Positions 53,923 through 63,030 of a stretch of 64,000 nucleotides of DNA are shown here, one piece after another. A program made the translations under genes and the position numbers. Positions within the stretch are counted from its first letter, which is position 1; every line of letters begins with the position of its first letter. Below the pieces are notes generated by a model. The model was not told where the DNA came from and searched no databases. It saw only the letters and a list, made by a program, of their open reading frames with translations. This DNA is from Knoellia koreensis. GTDB lineage: Bacteria > Actinomycetota > Actinomycetes > Actinomycetales > Dermatophilaceae. The stretch is from contig NZ_JABEPQ010000002.1 in assembly GCF_013041615.1 (NCBI RefSeq), forward strand, positions 434,001 to 498,000, read 5' to 3'.

Positions 53923-55638
53923 ATGACGTATGCCGCCCGCCACGGCCGCGCGTCCGCCTCGCCTTCCGGCGGGGCCGACACCGAAGCCCAGGAGCTGATC
54001 GAGGCCGCGCAGGCCTGGATCGACGACGACCCCGACCACGACACCCGCGTCGAGCTCGGTGACGTCCTCGCCCGCGCCAAGGACGGTGACGAGGCGGCGC
54101 TGGCCGACCTCGCCGACCGGTTCTCCGGCATGCTCGAGTTCGGCACCGCCGGGCTGCGCGGCGCCATCGGCGCCGGCCCCAACCGGATGAACCGCTCGGT
54201 CGTCATCCGGGCGGCAGCCGGCCTCACGGCATACCTGCAGGAGACCAAGCCGGAGCCCCTTGTGGTGATCGGCTATGACGCCCGCACCAAGTCCGACGTC
54301 TTCGCCCGCGACACGGCGGCGGTCGTCGTCGGCGCCGGTGGCAAGGCTGCGATCCTGCCGCGCCCGCTGCCAACTCCGGTGCTGGCGTACGCGATTCGCT
54401 TCCTCGGCGCCGACGCGGGGGTGATGGTGACGGCGAGCCACAACCCGCCGCAGGACAACGGCTACAAGGTCTACCTCGGTGACGGGTCTCAGATCGTGCC
54501 GCCGTCGGACAGCCAGATCGCCCGGCACATCGCCCGCGTCTCGGCGGTGGCGGACGTGGCGCTCGCCGACGACGGCTGGGAGACGCTCGAGGACGACGTG
54601 CTCGACGAGTACCTCACCGCGACGGCCGCGGTCGTCGCCGACGACTCGCCCCGCGATGTGACCGTCGTGCACACCGCGCTCCACGGGGTGGGTGCGGAGA
54701 CGGTCAAGGCGGCGTTCCTGCGCGCCGGGTATGCCGCGCCGATCCCGGTCGAGAGCCAGGCACGGCCGGACCCGGCGTTCCCGACGGTGTCGTTTCCCAA
54801 CCCGGAGGAGCCGGGCGCGATGGACGCGGCGCTCGAGCTGGCCGAGCAGACCGGTCCCGACGTCGTCATCGCCAACGACCCCGACGCCGACCGGTGCGCG
54901 GTCGCGATCCCGGCGCCCGGCGGGTGGCGGATGCTGCGCGGCGACGAGGTGGGAGCGCTGCTGGGCGCGCACGTGCTGGCGCGCGGGGTCTCGCCGGACG
55001 CGGTGTTCGCCAACTCGATCGTGTCGTCGCGGCTGCTCGCCGCAATCGCGAGCGCGGCCGGGCTCCGGCACGAGGAGACGCTGACCGGGTTCAAGTGGAT
55101 CTCGCGGGTCGAGGGCCTGCGCTACGGCTACGAGGAGGCGCTCGGTTACTGCGTCGACCCCGGCACCGTGCGCGACAAGGACGGGGTCAGCGCGGCGCTC
55201 ATGGTGGCCGAGCTGGTGGCGACGCTGAAGGCGCAGGGCCGGTCGCTCGCCGACCTGCTCGACGCGCTGGCGGTCGAGCACGGGGTGCACGCGACCGACT
55301 CGTTCTCGGTACGGGTCGACGACCTCGCGCTGATCCCGCAGATCATGGCCAAGCTGCGCGACCATGCACCGGCCGAGGTGGCCGGTGTCGCGGTCACCCG
55401 CGCCGACGACCTGTCGGCCGGCAGCGAGGACCTGCCCCCGACCGACGGGCTGCGCTACTACCTCGCCGACGACTCACGCATCATCGTGCGGCCGTCGGGC
55501 ACCGAGCCCAAGGTCAAGGTCTACCTCGAGGTCATCGAGCCGGTCGACGACGCCAGCCGGCTCGGGGAGGCGAAGGCGGCAGCAGTGAAGCGGCTGGCCG
55601 GCATACGCACCGACCTGGAGTCACTCACCCGCCTCTGA
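53923..55638 (+). CDS. Phospho-sugar mutase (PGM/PMM type, likely phosphopentomutase role)
   Basis: 571 residues from ATG 53923 with GAGAGGA ten bases upstream. The alpha-D-phosphohexomutase fold shows the phospho-serine loop 'AGVMVTASHNPPQDNGYKVY', metal-binding 'VVIANDPDADRCAVAIPAPG', sugar-binding 'TGFKWISRVEGLRYGYEEAL' and phosphate-binding 'RIIVRPSGTEPKVKVYLEV'. The 'FGTAGLRGAIGAGPNRMNR' start places it in the PGM2-like branch, whose human member is a phosphopentomutase. Directly behind punA, so conversion of (deoxy)ribose-1-P to 5-P is the likely role. Confidence 0.91.
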   Translation: MTYAARHGRASASPSGGADTEAQELIEAAQAWIDDDPDHDTRVELGDVLARAKDGDEAALADLADRFSGMLEFGTAGLRGAIGAGPNRMNRSVVIRAAAGLTAYLQETKPEPLVVIGYDARTKSDVFARDTAAVVVGAGGKAAILPRPLPTPVLAYAIRFLGADAGVMVTASHNPPQDNGYKVYLGDGSQIVPPSDSQIARHIARVSAVADVALADDGWETLEDDVLDEYLTATAAVVADDSPRDVTVVHTALHGVGAETVKAAFLRAGYAAPIPVESQARPDPAFPTVSFPNPEEPGAMDAALELAEQTGPDVVIANDPDADRCAVAIPAPGGWRMLRGDEVGALLGAHVLARGVSPDAVFANSIVSSRLLAAIASAAGLRHEETLTGFKWISRVEGLRYGYEEALGYCVDPGTVRDKDGVSAALMVAELVATLKAQGRSLADLLDALAVEHGVHATDSFSVRVDDLALIPQIMAKLRDHAPAEVAGVAVTRADDLSAGSEDLPPTDGLRYYLADDSRIIVRPSGTEPKVKVYLEVIEPVDDASRLGEAKAAAVKRLAGIRTDLESLTRL

Positions 55639-55650
55639 CACCCCGCCCTT

Positions 55651-55702
55651 GCTTGCGTCTGCGTGAGTGGCGGCTCCAGCAACCGTTCACGCAGACGCAC
55701 GC
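55651..55702. terminator. Hairpin between mutase and protease genes (first copy)
   Basis: GCTTGCGTCTGCGTGA (55651-55666) pairs with TCACGCAGACGCACGC (55687-55702) with one mismatch. An almost identical left arm (CCTTGCTTGCGTCTGCGT) and loop start recur 1.3 kb on at about 56.99 kb. Likely terminator of the mutase gene. Confidence 0.65.
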
Positions 55703-55814
55703 GAGCCGGAGGTCCACAGGAAGGGCACAAGGACGGCACAGGGCTCTCGCACGGGGGCGCGGTGTGGTGGTGGTCGACAGCAACCGACCACACCAGAACC
55801 GCAGGTGACCTCCG

Positions 55815-56972
55815 ATGCGACTCCTCCCCCGATCCCGAACCCTCACCGTCGCGGCCGCCGGCGCCCTCGCGGTCGGCACCATCACCTTCGGCGGCGCCCA
55901 GCTGATGGCGCCCCCACCCGGCCATGCGGCGACCGTCGCGACGACCGCCGCACCGCCATGGGCTCGCGACGGATTCGCTTGGGGCTACGGCGATTCCGCC
56001 GCTCAGACGACCACTACCCAGGCGACCACCGAAGCATCCGACTCCCAGCTGACCGGGGTCGTCGACATCGTCACCACGGTGAACTTCGGGCAGGGTGAGG
56101 CGGCCGGCACCGGCATCGTCCTCACCTCGGGCGGGGAGGTCCTCACCAACAACCACGTCGTGTCCGGTTCGACGTCGATCAAGGTCACGGCGCTCTCGAC
56201 CGGCCGCTCGTATGCCGCAAAGGTGGTCGGGACCAGCGCCACCAACGACATCGCCGTCCTCCAGCTCGAGGGGGCCAGCGGCCTGGCCACCGCACCGATC
56301 GGCACCGCGTCCGGCCTCGCGGTCGGCGACGAGGTCACCGGAGTCGGCAACGCGGGCAACGAACCCGGGACCGCCGCGAGCCCCGGCACCGTCACCGACC
56401 TCGACCAGCAGATCACCGCGAGCGACGGCACCGGCAGCGGTGAGACGCTCACCGGGCTCATCGAGACCAGCGCGGCCATCGCCTCGGGCGACTCCGGCGG
56501 CCCGCTGCTCGACGCGGACGGCAGGCTCGTCGGCATCGACACCGCCGCGCAGACCGACCGCACCGGCCAGACGGTCGCCGGCTACGCCATCCCGATCGAC
56601 CACGCGCTCGACATCGCCAGCCAGATCCTCGCCGGCGCCGACAACGCGACCATCTCCCAGGGCGTGCCCGCGTTCCTCGGGGTGCAGACCAGCGCCTACG
56701 GCCAGTGGGGCGGGTGGGCGCCGCAGCAGAGCGCGTATGCCGCCGGCGTCACCATCGCGGGTGTCGTCACCGACTCGGCGGCGGACCGCGCCGGCCTGAC
56801 CAGCGGCGACACGATCACCGCTGTCGGCGGGACCGAGGTCGCGAGCGCCGACGAGCTCACCGCAGCCCTCGCGCAGCGACAGCCGGGCGACAAGGTCGCG
56901 ATCACCTGGACCGATGCGACCGGCACCAGCCACACGGCGACGGTCACCCTCGGTGAGGGACCCGCTGCCTGA
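55815..56972 (+). CDS. HtrA-like secreted/membrane-anchored serine protease with PDZ domain
   Basis: 385 residues. An N-terminal signal/anchor ('TVAAAGALAVGTITFGGAQL') is followed by a linker, a trypsin-like domain with triad His in 'VLTNNHVVSGSTSIKV', Asp in 'TSATNDIAVLQLEGA', Ser in 'AIASGDSGGPLLDADGRLVG', and a C-terminal PDZ domain (about 285-385, 'VVTDSAADRAGLTSGDTITA'). It would act outside the membrane in protein quality control or processing. It breaks up the nucleoside-catabolism gene group and is bracketed by two copies of the same hairpin, suggesting insertion as a unit. Confidence 0.91.
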   Translation: MRLLPRSRTLTVAAAGALAVGTITFGGAQLMAPPPGHAATVATTAAPPWARDGFAWGYGDSAAQTTTTQATTEASDSQLTGVVDIVTTVNFGQGEAAGTGIVLTSGGEVLTNNHVVSGSTSIKVTALSTGRSYAAKVVGTSATNDIAVLQLEGASGLATAPIGTASGLAVGDEVTGVGNAGNEPGTAASPGTVTDLDQQITASDGTGSGETLTGLIETSAAIASGDSGGPLLDADGRLVGIDTAAQTDRTGQTVAGYAIPIDHALDIASQILAGADNATISQGVPAFLGVQTSAYGQWGGWAPQQSAYAAGVTIAGVVTDSAADRAGLTSGDTITAVGGTEVASADELTAALAQRQPGDKVAITWTDATGTSHTATVTLGEGPAA

Positions 56973-56993
56973 GCCACCCGGCATACCCCCCTT

Positions 56994-57045
56994 GCTTGCG
57001 TCTGCGTCAACGGCGGCTATAATCACCACTCACGCAGACGCAAGC
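56994..57045. terminator. Hairpin between protease and deoC genes (second copy)
   Basis: GCTTGCGTCTGCGT (56994-57007) pairs perfectly with ACGCAGACGCAAGC (57032-57045). Its loop contains TATAAT (57018-57023), a consensus -10 in an otherwise GC-rich region. It duplicates the element at 55.65 kb. It may terminate the protease transcript and could also hold a promoter. Confidence 0.6.
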
Positions 57046-57074
57046 GGGCGCCGGGAGCGGGCTAGGATCGTCCG

Positions 57075-58079
57075 GTGAGCACCACTGTTGCCGCGGACTC
57101 CGCCGTCGACGCCACCGCGCGGGCGCGAGACCTGCTCGGCGTGACCCGCCTGACCAACACCGCCCTGACGAGCTGGTTGCACGGCCTGCCCGGTGTCGAC
57201 CAGGTCGGCGCCGAGGCCCGGGCCGCCGCGCTCGGCACCCGGTCGATCAAGACCACCAGCAAGCAGTGGGGCATCGACACGGCGATCTCGATGATCGACC
57301 TCACCACCCTCGAGGGCGCCGACACCCCGGGCAAGGTCCGCGGGCTGTGCGCCAAGGCCCTCACCCCTGACGTGACCGACCTGTCGACACCGCGCCCCGC
57401 GGCCGTCTGTGTCTACGGCGACATGGTCGAGATCGCCAAGGACGCGCTCGGCGCCGACTCGCGCGTCAACGTGGCCGCGGTCGCGACGGCGTTCCCGAGC
57501 GGGCGCGCGTCGATGCCGGTCAAGCTGGCCGACACCCGGTTCGCGGTGGAGGCCGGGGCCGACGAGATCGACATGGTCATCGACCGCGGCGCGTTCCTGG
57601 CGGGTGACTACCTCACGGTGTTCCGCGAGATCGCGGCGGTGAAGGAGGCGTGTGGCGACGCGCGTCTCAAGGTGATCATGGAGACTGGTGAGCTCGTCAC
57701 CTACGACAACGTGCGACGTGCGTCATGGCTGTCGATGCTCGCCGGCGGTGACTTCATCAAGACCTCCACCGGCAAGGTGTCGCCCGCCGCGACGCTGCCG
57801 GTCACGATGATCATGCTCGAGGCCGTGCGCGACTGGCTCGACCTCACCGGCGAGATGGTCGGGGTCAAGCCGGCCGGTGGCATCCGCACCAGCAAGGACG
57901 CGCTCAAGTACCTCGTGACGGTCAACGAGGTCGCGGGCGAGGAGTGGCTCGACAACCACTGGTTCCGGTTCGGGGCGTCGAGCCTGCTGAACGACCTTCT
58001 CCTGCAACGGCAGCGGATCGCGACCGGCGCCTACTCCGGCGCCGACTACGTGACCGACGACTCTCCCAGCCTCTACTGA
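57075..58079 (+). CDS. deoC: Deoxyribose-phosphate aldolase
   Basis: 334 residues, the longer DeoC branch. Blocks: 'ETPGKVRGLCAKAL'-like 'GADTPGKVRGLCAKALTPDV', 'EAGADEIDMVIDRGAFLAGD', 'ARLKVIMETGELVTYDNVRR', Schiff-base Lys in 'GGDFIKTSTGKVSPAATLPV', and proton-relay Lys in 'MVGVKPAGGIRTSKDALKYL'. It cleaves 2-deoxyribose-5-phosphate to glyceraldehyde-3-phosphate and acetaldehyde. TAGGAT is six bases upstream of the GTG, implying leaderless mRNA. Two aldehyde dehydrogenase genes follow, apt for acetaldehyde oxidation. Confidence 0.93.
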   Translation: MSTTVAADSAVDATARARDLLGVTRLTNTALTSWLHGLPGVDQVGAEARAAALGTRSIKTTSKQWGIDTAISMIDLTTLEGADTPGKVRGLCAKALTPDVTDLSTPRPAAVCVYGDMVEIAKDALGADSRVNVAAVATAFPSGRASMPVKLADTRFAVEAGADEIDMVIDRGAFLAGDYLTVFREIAAVKEACGDARLKVIMETGELVTYDNVRRASWLSMLAGGDFIKTSTGKVSPAATLPVTMIMLEAVRDWLDLTGEMVGVKPAGGIRTSKDALKYLVTVNEVAGEEWLDNHWFRFGASSLLNDLLLQRQRIATGAYSGADYVTDDSPSLY

Positions 58080-58105
58080 TTCCTGCGTGAGGACCAAGGA
58101 CTGAC

Positions 58106-59554
58106 ATGGCCAAGTTCGAGTACGCACCGGCTCCCGAGTCGCGTGCCGTCGTCGACCTCAAGCCCTCCTACGGGCTGTTCATCAACGGCGAGTTCACCGA
58201 CAGCGAGGGCGGGTCGGCGTTCAAGTCGATCAGCCCGGCGACCGAGGAGGTCCTGGCCGAGGTGACCGAGGCCAGCCCGGCCGACGTCGACCGCGCCGTC
58301 GCCGCCGCCCGCCGCGCGTTCAACGGCCCGTGGGGCCGGATGTCGGGCGCCGACCGCGGCAAGTACCTCTTCCGCATCGCCCGGATCCTCCAGGAGCGGG
58401 CGCGCGAGTTCGCTGTGCTCGAGAGCCTCGACAACGGCAAGCCGATCCGCGAGAGCCGTGACGTCGACGTGCCGCTGGCCGCCGCGCACTTCTTCTACCA
58501 CGCGGGGTGGGCTGACAAGCTCGAGTATGCCGGGCTGGGAGCGGGTGCCCGCCCGCACGGAGTCGTGGGTCAGGTCATTCCGTGGAACTTCCCGTTGCTG
58601 ATGCTGGCGTGGAAGATCGCGCCCGCGCTGGCGACCGGCAACACCGTCGTCATCAAGCCGGCCGAGACCACTCCCCTGTCGGCGCTGCTGTTCGCGGAGG
58701 TGCTCCAGCAGGCCGACCTGCCGCCGGGTGTCGTCAACATCGTCACCGGCGCAGGGACCACGGGTCAGGCCATCGTCGACCACCCCGACATCGACAAGCT
58801 CGCGTTCACCGGGTCCACCGGAGTCGGCAAGATGATCGCCCGCTCGATCGCCGGCACCCGCAAGAAGGCCACCCTCGAGCTGGGCGGCAAGGCGGCCAAC
58901 ATCATCTTCGACGACGCCCCCATCGACCAGGCCGTCGAGGGCATCGTCAACGGCATCTTCTTCAACCAGGGCCACGTGTGCTGCGCCGGCTCGCGGCTGC
59001 TCGTGCAGGAGTCCATCGCCGACGAGGTCGAGAAGCGGCTCAAGCGGCGCCTCGCCACCCTGCGCGTCGGTGACCCGCTCGACAAGAACACCGACGTCGG
59101 CGCCATCAACTCCAAGGCACAGCTGTCGCGCATCACCGAGCTCACCGACGCCGGTGAGGCCGAGGGAGCCGAGCGCTGGGACAACGGATGTCCGTTGCCG
59201 GACAAGGGATTCTGGTTCCGCCCGACCGTGTTCACCGGTGTCTCGCAGACCCACCGCATCGCCCAGGAGGAGATCTTCGGACCGGTGCTGTCGGTGCTGA
59301 CGTTCCGCACCCCGCACGAGGCGGTGGCCAAGGCCAACAACACCCCCTACGGCCTGTCCGCCGGCATCTGGACCGAGAAGGGCTCGCGCATCCTGTGGAT
59401 GGCCGACCAGCTCCGCGCCGGGGTCGTCTGGGCCAACACGTTCAACAAGTTCGACCCGACCAGCCCCTTCGGTGGCTACAAGGAGTCCGGCTACGGCCGC
59501 GAGGGTGGCAAGCACGGCCTGGCTGCCTACGTCACGACGGGAGACACCAAGTGA
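58106..59554 (+). CDS. NAD(P)-dependent aldehyde dehydrogenase
   Basis: 482 residues with complete ALDH machinery: 'VGQVIPWNFPLLMLAWKIAP', coenzyme 'KLAFTGSTGVGKMIARSIAG', general-base Glu in 'KKATLELGGKAANIIFDDAP', and catalytic cysteine in 'FFNQGHVCCAGSRLLVQESI'. 26 bp after deoC and overlapping the next gene by four bases (GTGA), so it is part of the deoC operon. Probably oxidises the acetaldehyde released by DeoC. Confidence 0.93.
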   Translation: MAKFEYAPAPESRAVVDLKPSYGLFINGEFTDSEGGSAFKSISPATEEVLAEVTEASPADVDRAVAAARRAFNGPWGRMSGADRGKYLFRIARILQERAREFAVLESLDNGKPIRESRDVDVPLAAAHFFYHAGWADKLEYAGLGAGARPHGVVGQVIPWNFPLLMLAWKIAPALATGNTVVIKPAETTPLSALLFAEVLQQADLPPGVVNIVTGAGTTGQAIVDHPDIDKLAFTGSTGVGKMIARSIAGTRKKATLELGGKAANIIFDDAPIDQAVEGIVNGIFFNQGHVCCAGSRLLVQESIADEVEKRLKRRLATLRVGDPLDKNTDVGAINSKAQLSRITELTDAGEAEGAERWDNGCPLPDKGFWFRPTVFTGVSQTHRIAQEEIFGPVLSVLTFRTPHEAVAKANNTPYGLSAGIWTEKGSRILWMADQLRAGVVWANTFNKFDPTSPFGGYKESGYGREGGKHGLAAYVTTGDTK

Positions 59555-60474
59555 GCCCCACGGCCCAGCGCACCAGTCAGCGCGCCGACGAGCGCCTCGA
59601 CGTGCGCAAGACCTACAAGCTCTACATCGGCGGCAAGTTCCCCCGCTCGGAGTCCGGCCGCTCCTACGAGGTCACCGACAGCCGCGGGAAGTTCCTCGCC
59701 AACGCCGCGCAGGGCTCGCGCAAGGACGCCCGCGACGCTGTCGTCGCAGCGCGCGGCGCCTTCGCCGGCTGGGCCGGCGCCACGGCATACAACCGCGGTC
59801 AGGTGCTCTATCGCATCGCCGAGGTGATGGAGGGACGCAGAGCCCAGTTCGTCGCCGAGGTGCGCGCCAGCGAGGGCGTCACCGAGCGTCGCGCCGAGGC
59901 GCTCGTCAGCGCCGCCATCGACCGCTGGGTCTGGTATGCCGGGTGGTCCGACAAGATCGCCCAGGTGCTCGGCGGGCTGAACCCCGTCGCCGGCCCCTAC
60001 TTCGACATCTCCGCGCCCGAGCCGACCGGTGTGGTGGGAATCCTTGCGCCGCAACGCAGTTCGCTGCTCGGGCTCGTGTCGGTCATCGCACCGGCCATCG
60101 TCTCCGGCAACACCACGGTCGTCCTGACGAGTGAGCTGCGGCCGTTGCCGGCGATCACCTTCTCCGAGGCCCTCGCCACGTCCGACGTGCCCGGCGGGGT
60201 CGTCAACCTCATCACCGGGCGCACCGCCGAGGTCGCGCCGTGGATCGCCTCGCACCGCGACGTCAACGCGATCGACCTGGCCGGTGCGGCCGAGGCCGAG
60301 GGCGTCGTCTGGGGTGACCTCGAGCTCGCTGCCGCCGACAACCTCAAGCGCGTCGTCCGCCCGGCGGGCGTGGGCGCCGACGCGGTCGAGCCCGACTGGA
60401 CCGCCGACCCCGACCTCTCGCGCATCCAGGCGTTCCTCGAGACCAAGACCGTCTGGCACCCCAAGGGCCGGTGA
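59551..60474 (+). CDS. Truncated aldehyde-dehydrogenase-like protein lacking the catalytic domain
   Basis: 307 residues from GTG 59551. The N-terminal coenzyme-binding part of an ALDH is recognisable ('KTYKLYIGGKFPRSESGRSY', 'GVVGILAPQRSSLLGLVSVI', 'VSGNTTVVLTSELRPLPAIT'), but the LELGG glutamate block is degenerate ('VVWGDLELAAADNLKRVV') and the Cys-containing catalytic domain is absent. The end overlaps the next gene's start by four bases, so the truncation is not a recent frameshift. It may form an inactive, regulatory heteromer with the complete ALDH encoded just upstream. Confidence 0.83.
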   Translation: MSPTAQRTSQRADERLDVRKTYKLYIGGKFPRSESGRSYEVTDSRGKFLANAAQGSRKDARDAVVAARGAFAGWAGATAYNRGQVLYRIAEVMEGRRAQFVAEVRASEGVTERRAEALVSAAIDRWVWYAGWSDKIAQVLGGLNPVAGPYFDISAPEPTGVVGILAPQRSSLLGLVSVIAPAIVSGNTTVVLTSELRPLPAITFSEALATSDVPGGVVNLITGRTAEVAPWIASHRDVNAIDLAGAAEAEGVVWGDLELAAADNLKRVVRPAGVGADAVEPDWTADPDLSRIQAFLETKTVWHPKGR

Positions 60475-61097
60475 GTCCCCAGCACCCGACCACCGCGCGG
60501 GTCGTCGTCCTCGCCGGGCCGAGCGGTGCCGGCAAGTCACGCCTCGCCGGGCGGCTCAACGCCGCCCACGGGTGGCCGATCGTGCGGCTCGACGACTTCT
60601 ACCGGGACGTCGATGACACAGGCGACCCGCCGATGCCTCGACAGGCCGAGCTCGGCATCGTCGACTGGGACGACCCGGGTTCATGGAACGCCACCGCCGC
60701 GGTCGCGGCCCTCGACACGCTCGTGCGCACCGGGGCCGTCGAGACACCCGTCTACGACATCTCGACCAGCCGCGCGGTGGGCACTGCCGTCGTCACCGCC
60801 CGCCCCGACGACCTCGTCCTCGCCGAGGGCATCTTCGCGGCCGAGATCATCGGCGCCCTGCGCGAACGCGGGCTGCTCGCCGGCGCCTACTGCGTGCACC
60901 ACGACCGGTTCACGACGTTCGTCTACCGCCTCGTGCGCGACCTGTCCGAGCACCGCAAGCCGCCGTGGACCCTCGTGCGACGCGGCCTCGCGCTCATGCG
61001 CGACCAGCCGAAGGTCGTGGCGCGCCAGCGGGCCCTTGGCGCAGAACCGGCGCGGCCCCGGACGCTCGAGGCGACGCTCGCTCGGCTCGCCCGATGA
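60471..61097 (+). CDS. Uridine kinase-like P-loop NTPase
   Basis: 208 residues. Walker A 'VVLAGPSGAGKSRLAGRLNA', then 'PIVRLDDFYRDVDDTGDPPM' (substrate-binding DDFY), 'IVDWDDPGSW', 'VYDISTSRAVGTAV' and 'LVLAEGIFAAEIIGALRERG' (Walker B-like). Members of this actinobacterial group are annotated as uridine kinases. Coupled to the upstream ALDH-like gene by four-base overlap, it closes the nucleoside-related operon. Confidence 0.86.
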   Translation: MSPQHPTTARVVVLAGPSGAGKSRLAGRLNAAHGWPIVRLDDFYRDVDDTGDPPMPRQAELGIVDWDDPGSWNATAAVAALDTLVRTGAVETPVYDISTSRAVGTAVVTARPDDLVLAEGIFAAEIIGALRERGLLAGAYCVHHDRFTTFVYRLVRDLSEHRKPPWTLVRRGLALMRDQPKVVARQRALGAEPARPRTLEATLARLAR

Positions 61098-61183
61098 CAG
61101 GTATGCCGGTGCGCCCGGAACCGAGGGTCCGCGACCGGTGCGTCCGTTAGGGTTTCGAGCACGCACACGAGGGGGAGCACGAG

Positions 61184-62389
61184 ATGACGGACCAACCGTG
61201 GGTCGCACCGGGTAGCGAGCGCCCGCACCAGCCCGGGCAGTCGCCTGCGCCCGGCCAGTCGCCCGCGTCCGGCTACCCGCCGGCGCCGGCTCCGGCTCCG
61301 GCGCCGACCCCGCCACCCGCCCCCGGGCAGCCGCCCTCCTCCGCCACCCCGCCGGCATACCAGGTCCCTCCCCCGGCGCCCGCGCCCGGCTACCGCCCAC
61401 CGGTCATGGAGTTCCGGCCCGGCGTGATCCCGTTGCGGCCCCTCACCCTCGGCGACATCTACGGTGCCGTGGTCAAGACGATCCGGGGCAACGTCGCGGC
61501 CACGATGGGGCTGGCCCTGGTCACCACCCTGGTGTTCCTCGTGCCGACCACTGCGCTCGGCGCCTGGGTCGCGTCATTCGAGTCCACCGACTTCGAGCCC
61601 GACGCGACGGGTGGCGAGGCCCTGCCCCTCGTCGGAACCATCGCGCAGTACATCCCCAGCTTCGGCACCTGGCTCTCGACGGTCCTGTTGACCGGCATCG
61701 TCGCCTGGGTGGTGGGTCAGGCGGTCATGGGTCGCCGGGTGTCGGCCGGGCAGACGTGGGACGGCGTGCGCGGCCGGCTGCCCCAGGTCATCGGCGCCAC
61801 CCTGCTCACCACCGCCCTGTACACCGTGGCGTTCGTCGTCATCGCGGCACTGCCGGTGGTCGCCATCGTCAACGCCATCCAGACCAAGGACGACGCATCG
61901 ATCGGGATCGCCATCGGCGCCGGTCTCCTCGGCCTGCTCGCCCTGCTCGTCGTCATGTTCTTCCTGACCACCCGGCTGGCCTTCGTCACCGCCGTGGTGG
62001 TGCTCGAACGCACCGCGGTGGTCGAAGCCTTCCGCAGGTCCTGGCGGCTCACCGGCGGCAACCAGTTCTGGCGGATCTTCGGCATCCGGCTGCTCACGTC
62101 GTTCATCGTCGGCCTCGCCGCCCAGGTCGTGGCCGTGCCGCTGGGCATCGTCACGATGGTCCTGGCCGCCGGCGCCGGCGACCTCAGCCGGTTCTACATC
62201 TGGCAGGCGGTCGTCACCGGCGTGACCGGCCTCATCACCGGCGCCCTGACGACACCGTTCACGGCCGGCGTCGACTCGCTCCTCTACGTGGACCAGCGCA
62301 TCCGGCGCGAGGGCTTCGACGTCCAGCTCGTCACCGCCGCCCAGCAGTCCGGCGCCGGCACCCCGACCACCGGGCCCACGGTGCGGTGA
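61184..62389 (+). CDS. Multipass membrane protein with Pro-rich N-terminus
   Basis: 401 residues. Residues 1-70 are disordered and rich in Pro/Ala/Gly ('PAPAPAPTPPPAPGQPPSSA'); the remainder has about six helices ('TLVFLVPTTALGAWVASF', 'ALYTVAFVVIAALPVVAIVN', 'GLLGLLALLVVMFFLTTRLA', 'IVGLAAQVVAVPLGIVTMVL') and resembles the glycerophosphoryl-diester-phosphodiesterase membrane-domain family often upstream of DUF4129 genes. Function unknown. A TAGGGT hexamer lies near 61148 and GAGGGGGAG just before the ATG. It overlaps the next gene by four bases. Confidence 0.8.
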   Translation: MTDQPWVAPGSERPHQPGQSPAPGQSPASGYPPAPAPAPAPTPPPAPGQPPSSATPPAYQVPPPAPAPGYRPPVMEFRPGVIPLRPLTLGDIYGAVVKTIRGNVAATMGLALVTTLVFLVPTTALGAWVASFESTDFEPDATGGEALPLVGTIAQYIPSFGTWLSTVLLTGIVAWVVGQAVMGRRVSAGQTWDGVRGRLPQVIGATLLTTALYTVAFVVIAALPVVAIVNAIQTKDDASIGIAIGAGLLGLLALLVVMFFLTTRLAFVTAVVVLERTAVVEAFRRSWRLTGGNQFWRIFGIRLLTSFIVGLAAQVVAVPLGIVTMVLAAGAGDLSRFYIWQAVVTGVTGLITGALTTPFTAGVDSLLYVDQRIRREGFDVQLVTAAQQSGAGTPTTGPTVR

Positions 62390-63030
62390 ACGACACGCCA
62401 CCCCTCGACCCGACCTCGCCCGAGGCGCGGCAGTGGGTGCTCGACGAGCTGGGCACCGGCCGCTACTCCACGGAACCCCCGTGGTGGCAACGGTTCCTGG
62501 AGTGGCTGAACCAGTTCTTCGACTTCGCACCCGGCGGACGAGCGCCCACCACGCTGCTCGTGGTCGCACTGCTCGTCGTCGTTGCGCTGATCGTCCTGGT
62601 GGTGCTGCGGCGCGTCCGTCCCGAGTCGCGGGTCGGCCGACGCACGCCACGCGGTGGCGCGGTCGACGACGAAGGCCTGGACGCCGCGGCATACCGTGAC
62701 CGCGCCCAGCGCGCCCTCGCGCGTGGCGACTGGGACACGGCACTCCTCGACGCCTACCGCGCCATCGCCGCCTCGGCCGTCGAACGCACGCTCCTCGTCG
62801 ACCTGCCCGGACGCACTGCCCACGAGGTGGCGGTCGGGATCGCACCCGCCTTCCCCGATCACGGCGCGGCAATCACCAGTGCTGCCAATGATTTTGACGA
62901 CGTCCGCTATGGCCACCGCCCCGCGAGCAACGAGCAGGCGAAGGCCGTTGTCGACCTCGACACCGCGCTGCGTCACGCCCGCCCGGTCCTCACCGACGAC
63001 TCGACGTCGCCGCAGGTCGTCGCCCGATGA
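62386..63030 (+). CDS. DUF4129 domain membrane protein
   Basis: 214 residues from GTG 62386. One helix 'TTLLVVALLVVVALIVLVVL' separates an extracytoplasmic N-terminus with 'WWQRFLEWLNQFF' from a cytoplasmic DUF4129 domain ('AAYRDRAQRALARGDWDTAL', 'PGRTAHEVAVGIAPAF', 'DFDDVRYGHRPASNEQA'). DUF4129 proteins accompany MoxR ATPases and DUF58 proteins and may assist assembly of surface complexes; the exact role is unknown. Overlaps both neighbours by four bases. Confidence 0.87.
   Translation: MNDTPPLDPTSPEARQWVLDELGTGRYSTEPPWWQRFLEWLNQFFDFAPGGRAPTTLLVVALLVVVALIVLVVLRRVRPESRVGRRTPRGGAVDDEGLDAAAYRDRAQRALARGDWDTALLDAYRAIAASAVERTLLVDLPGRTAHEVAVGIAPAFPDHGAAITSAANDFDDVRYGHRPASNEQAKAVVDLDTALRHARPVLTDDSTSPQVVAR

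Noticed and set aside
59551-60474. Frameshift as the cause of the truncated aldehyde dehydrogenase.
   Set aside because: No catalytic-domain sequence occurs in any frame downstream; the next gene starts within the stop codon region.
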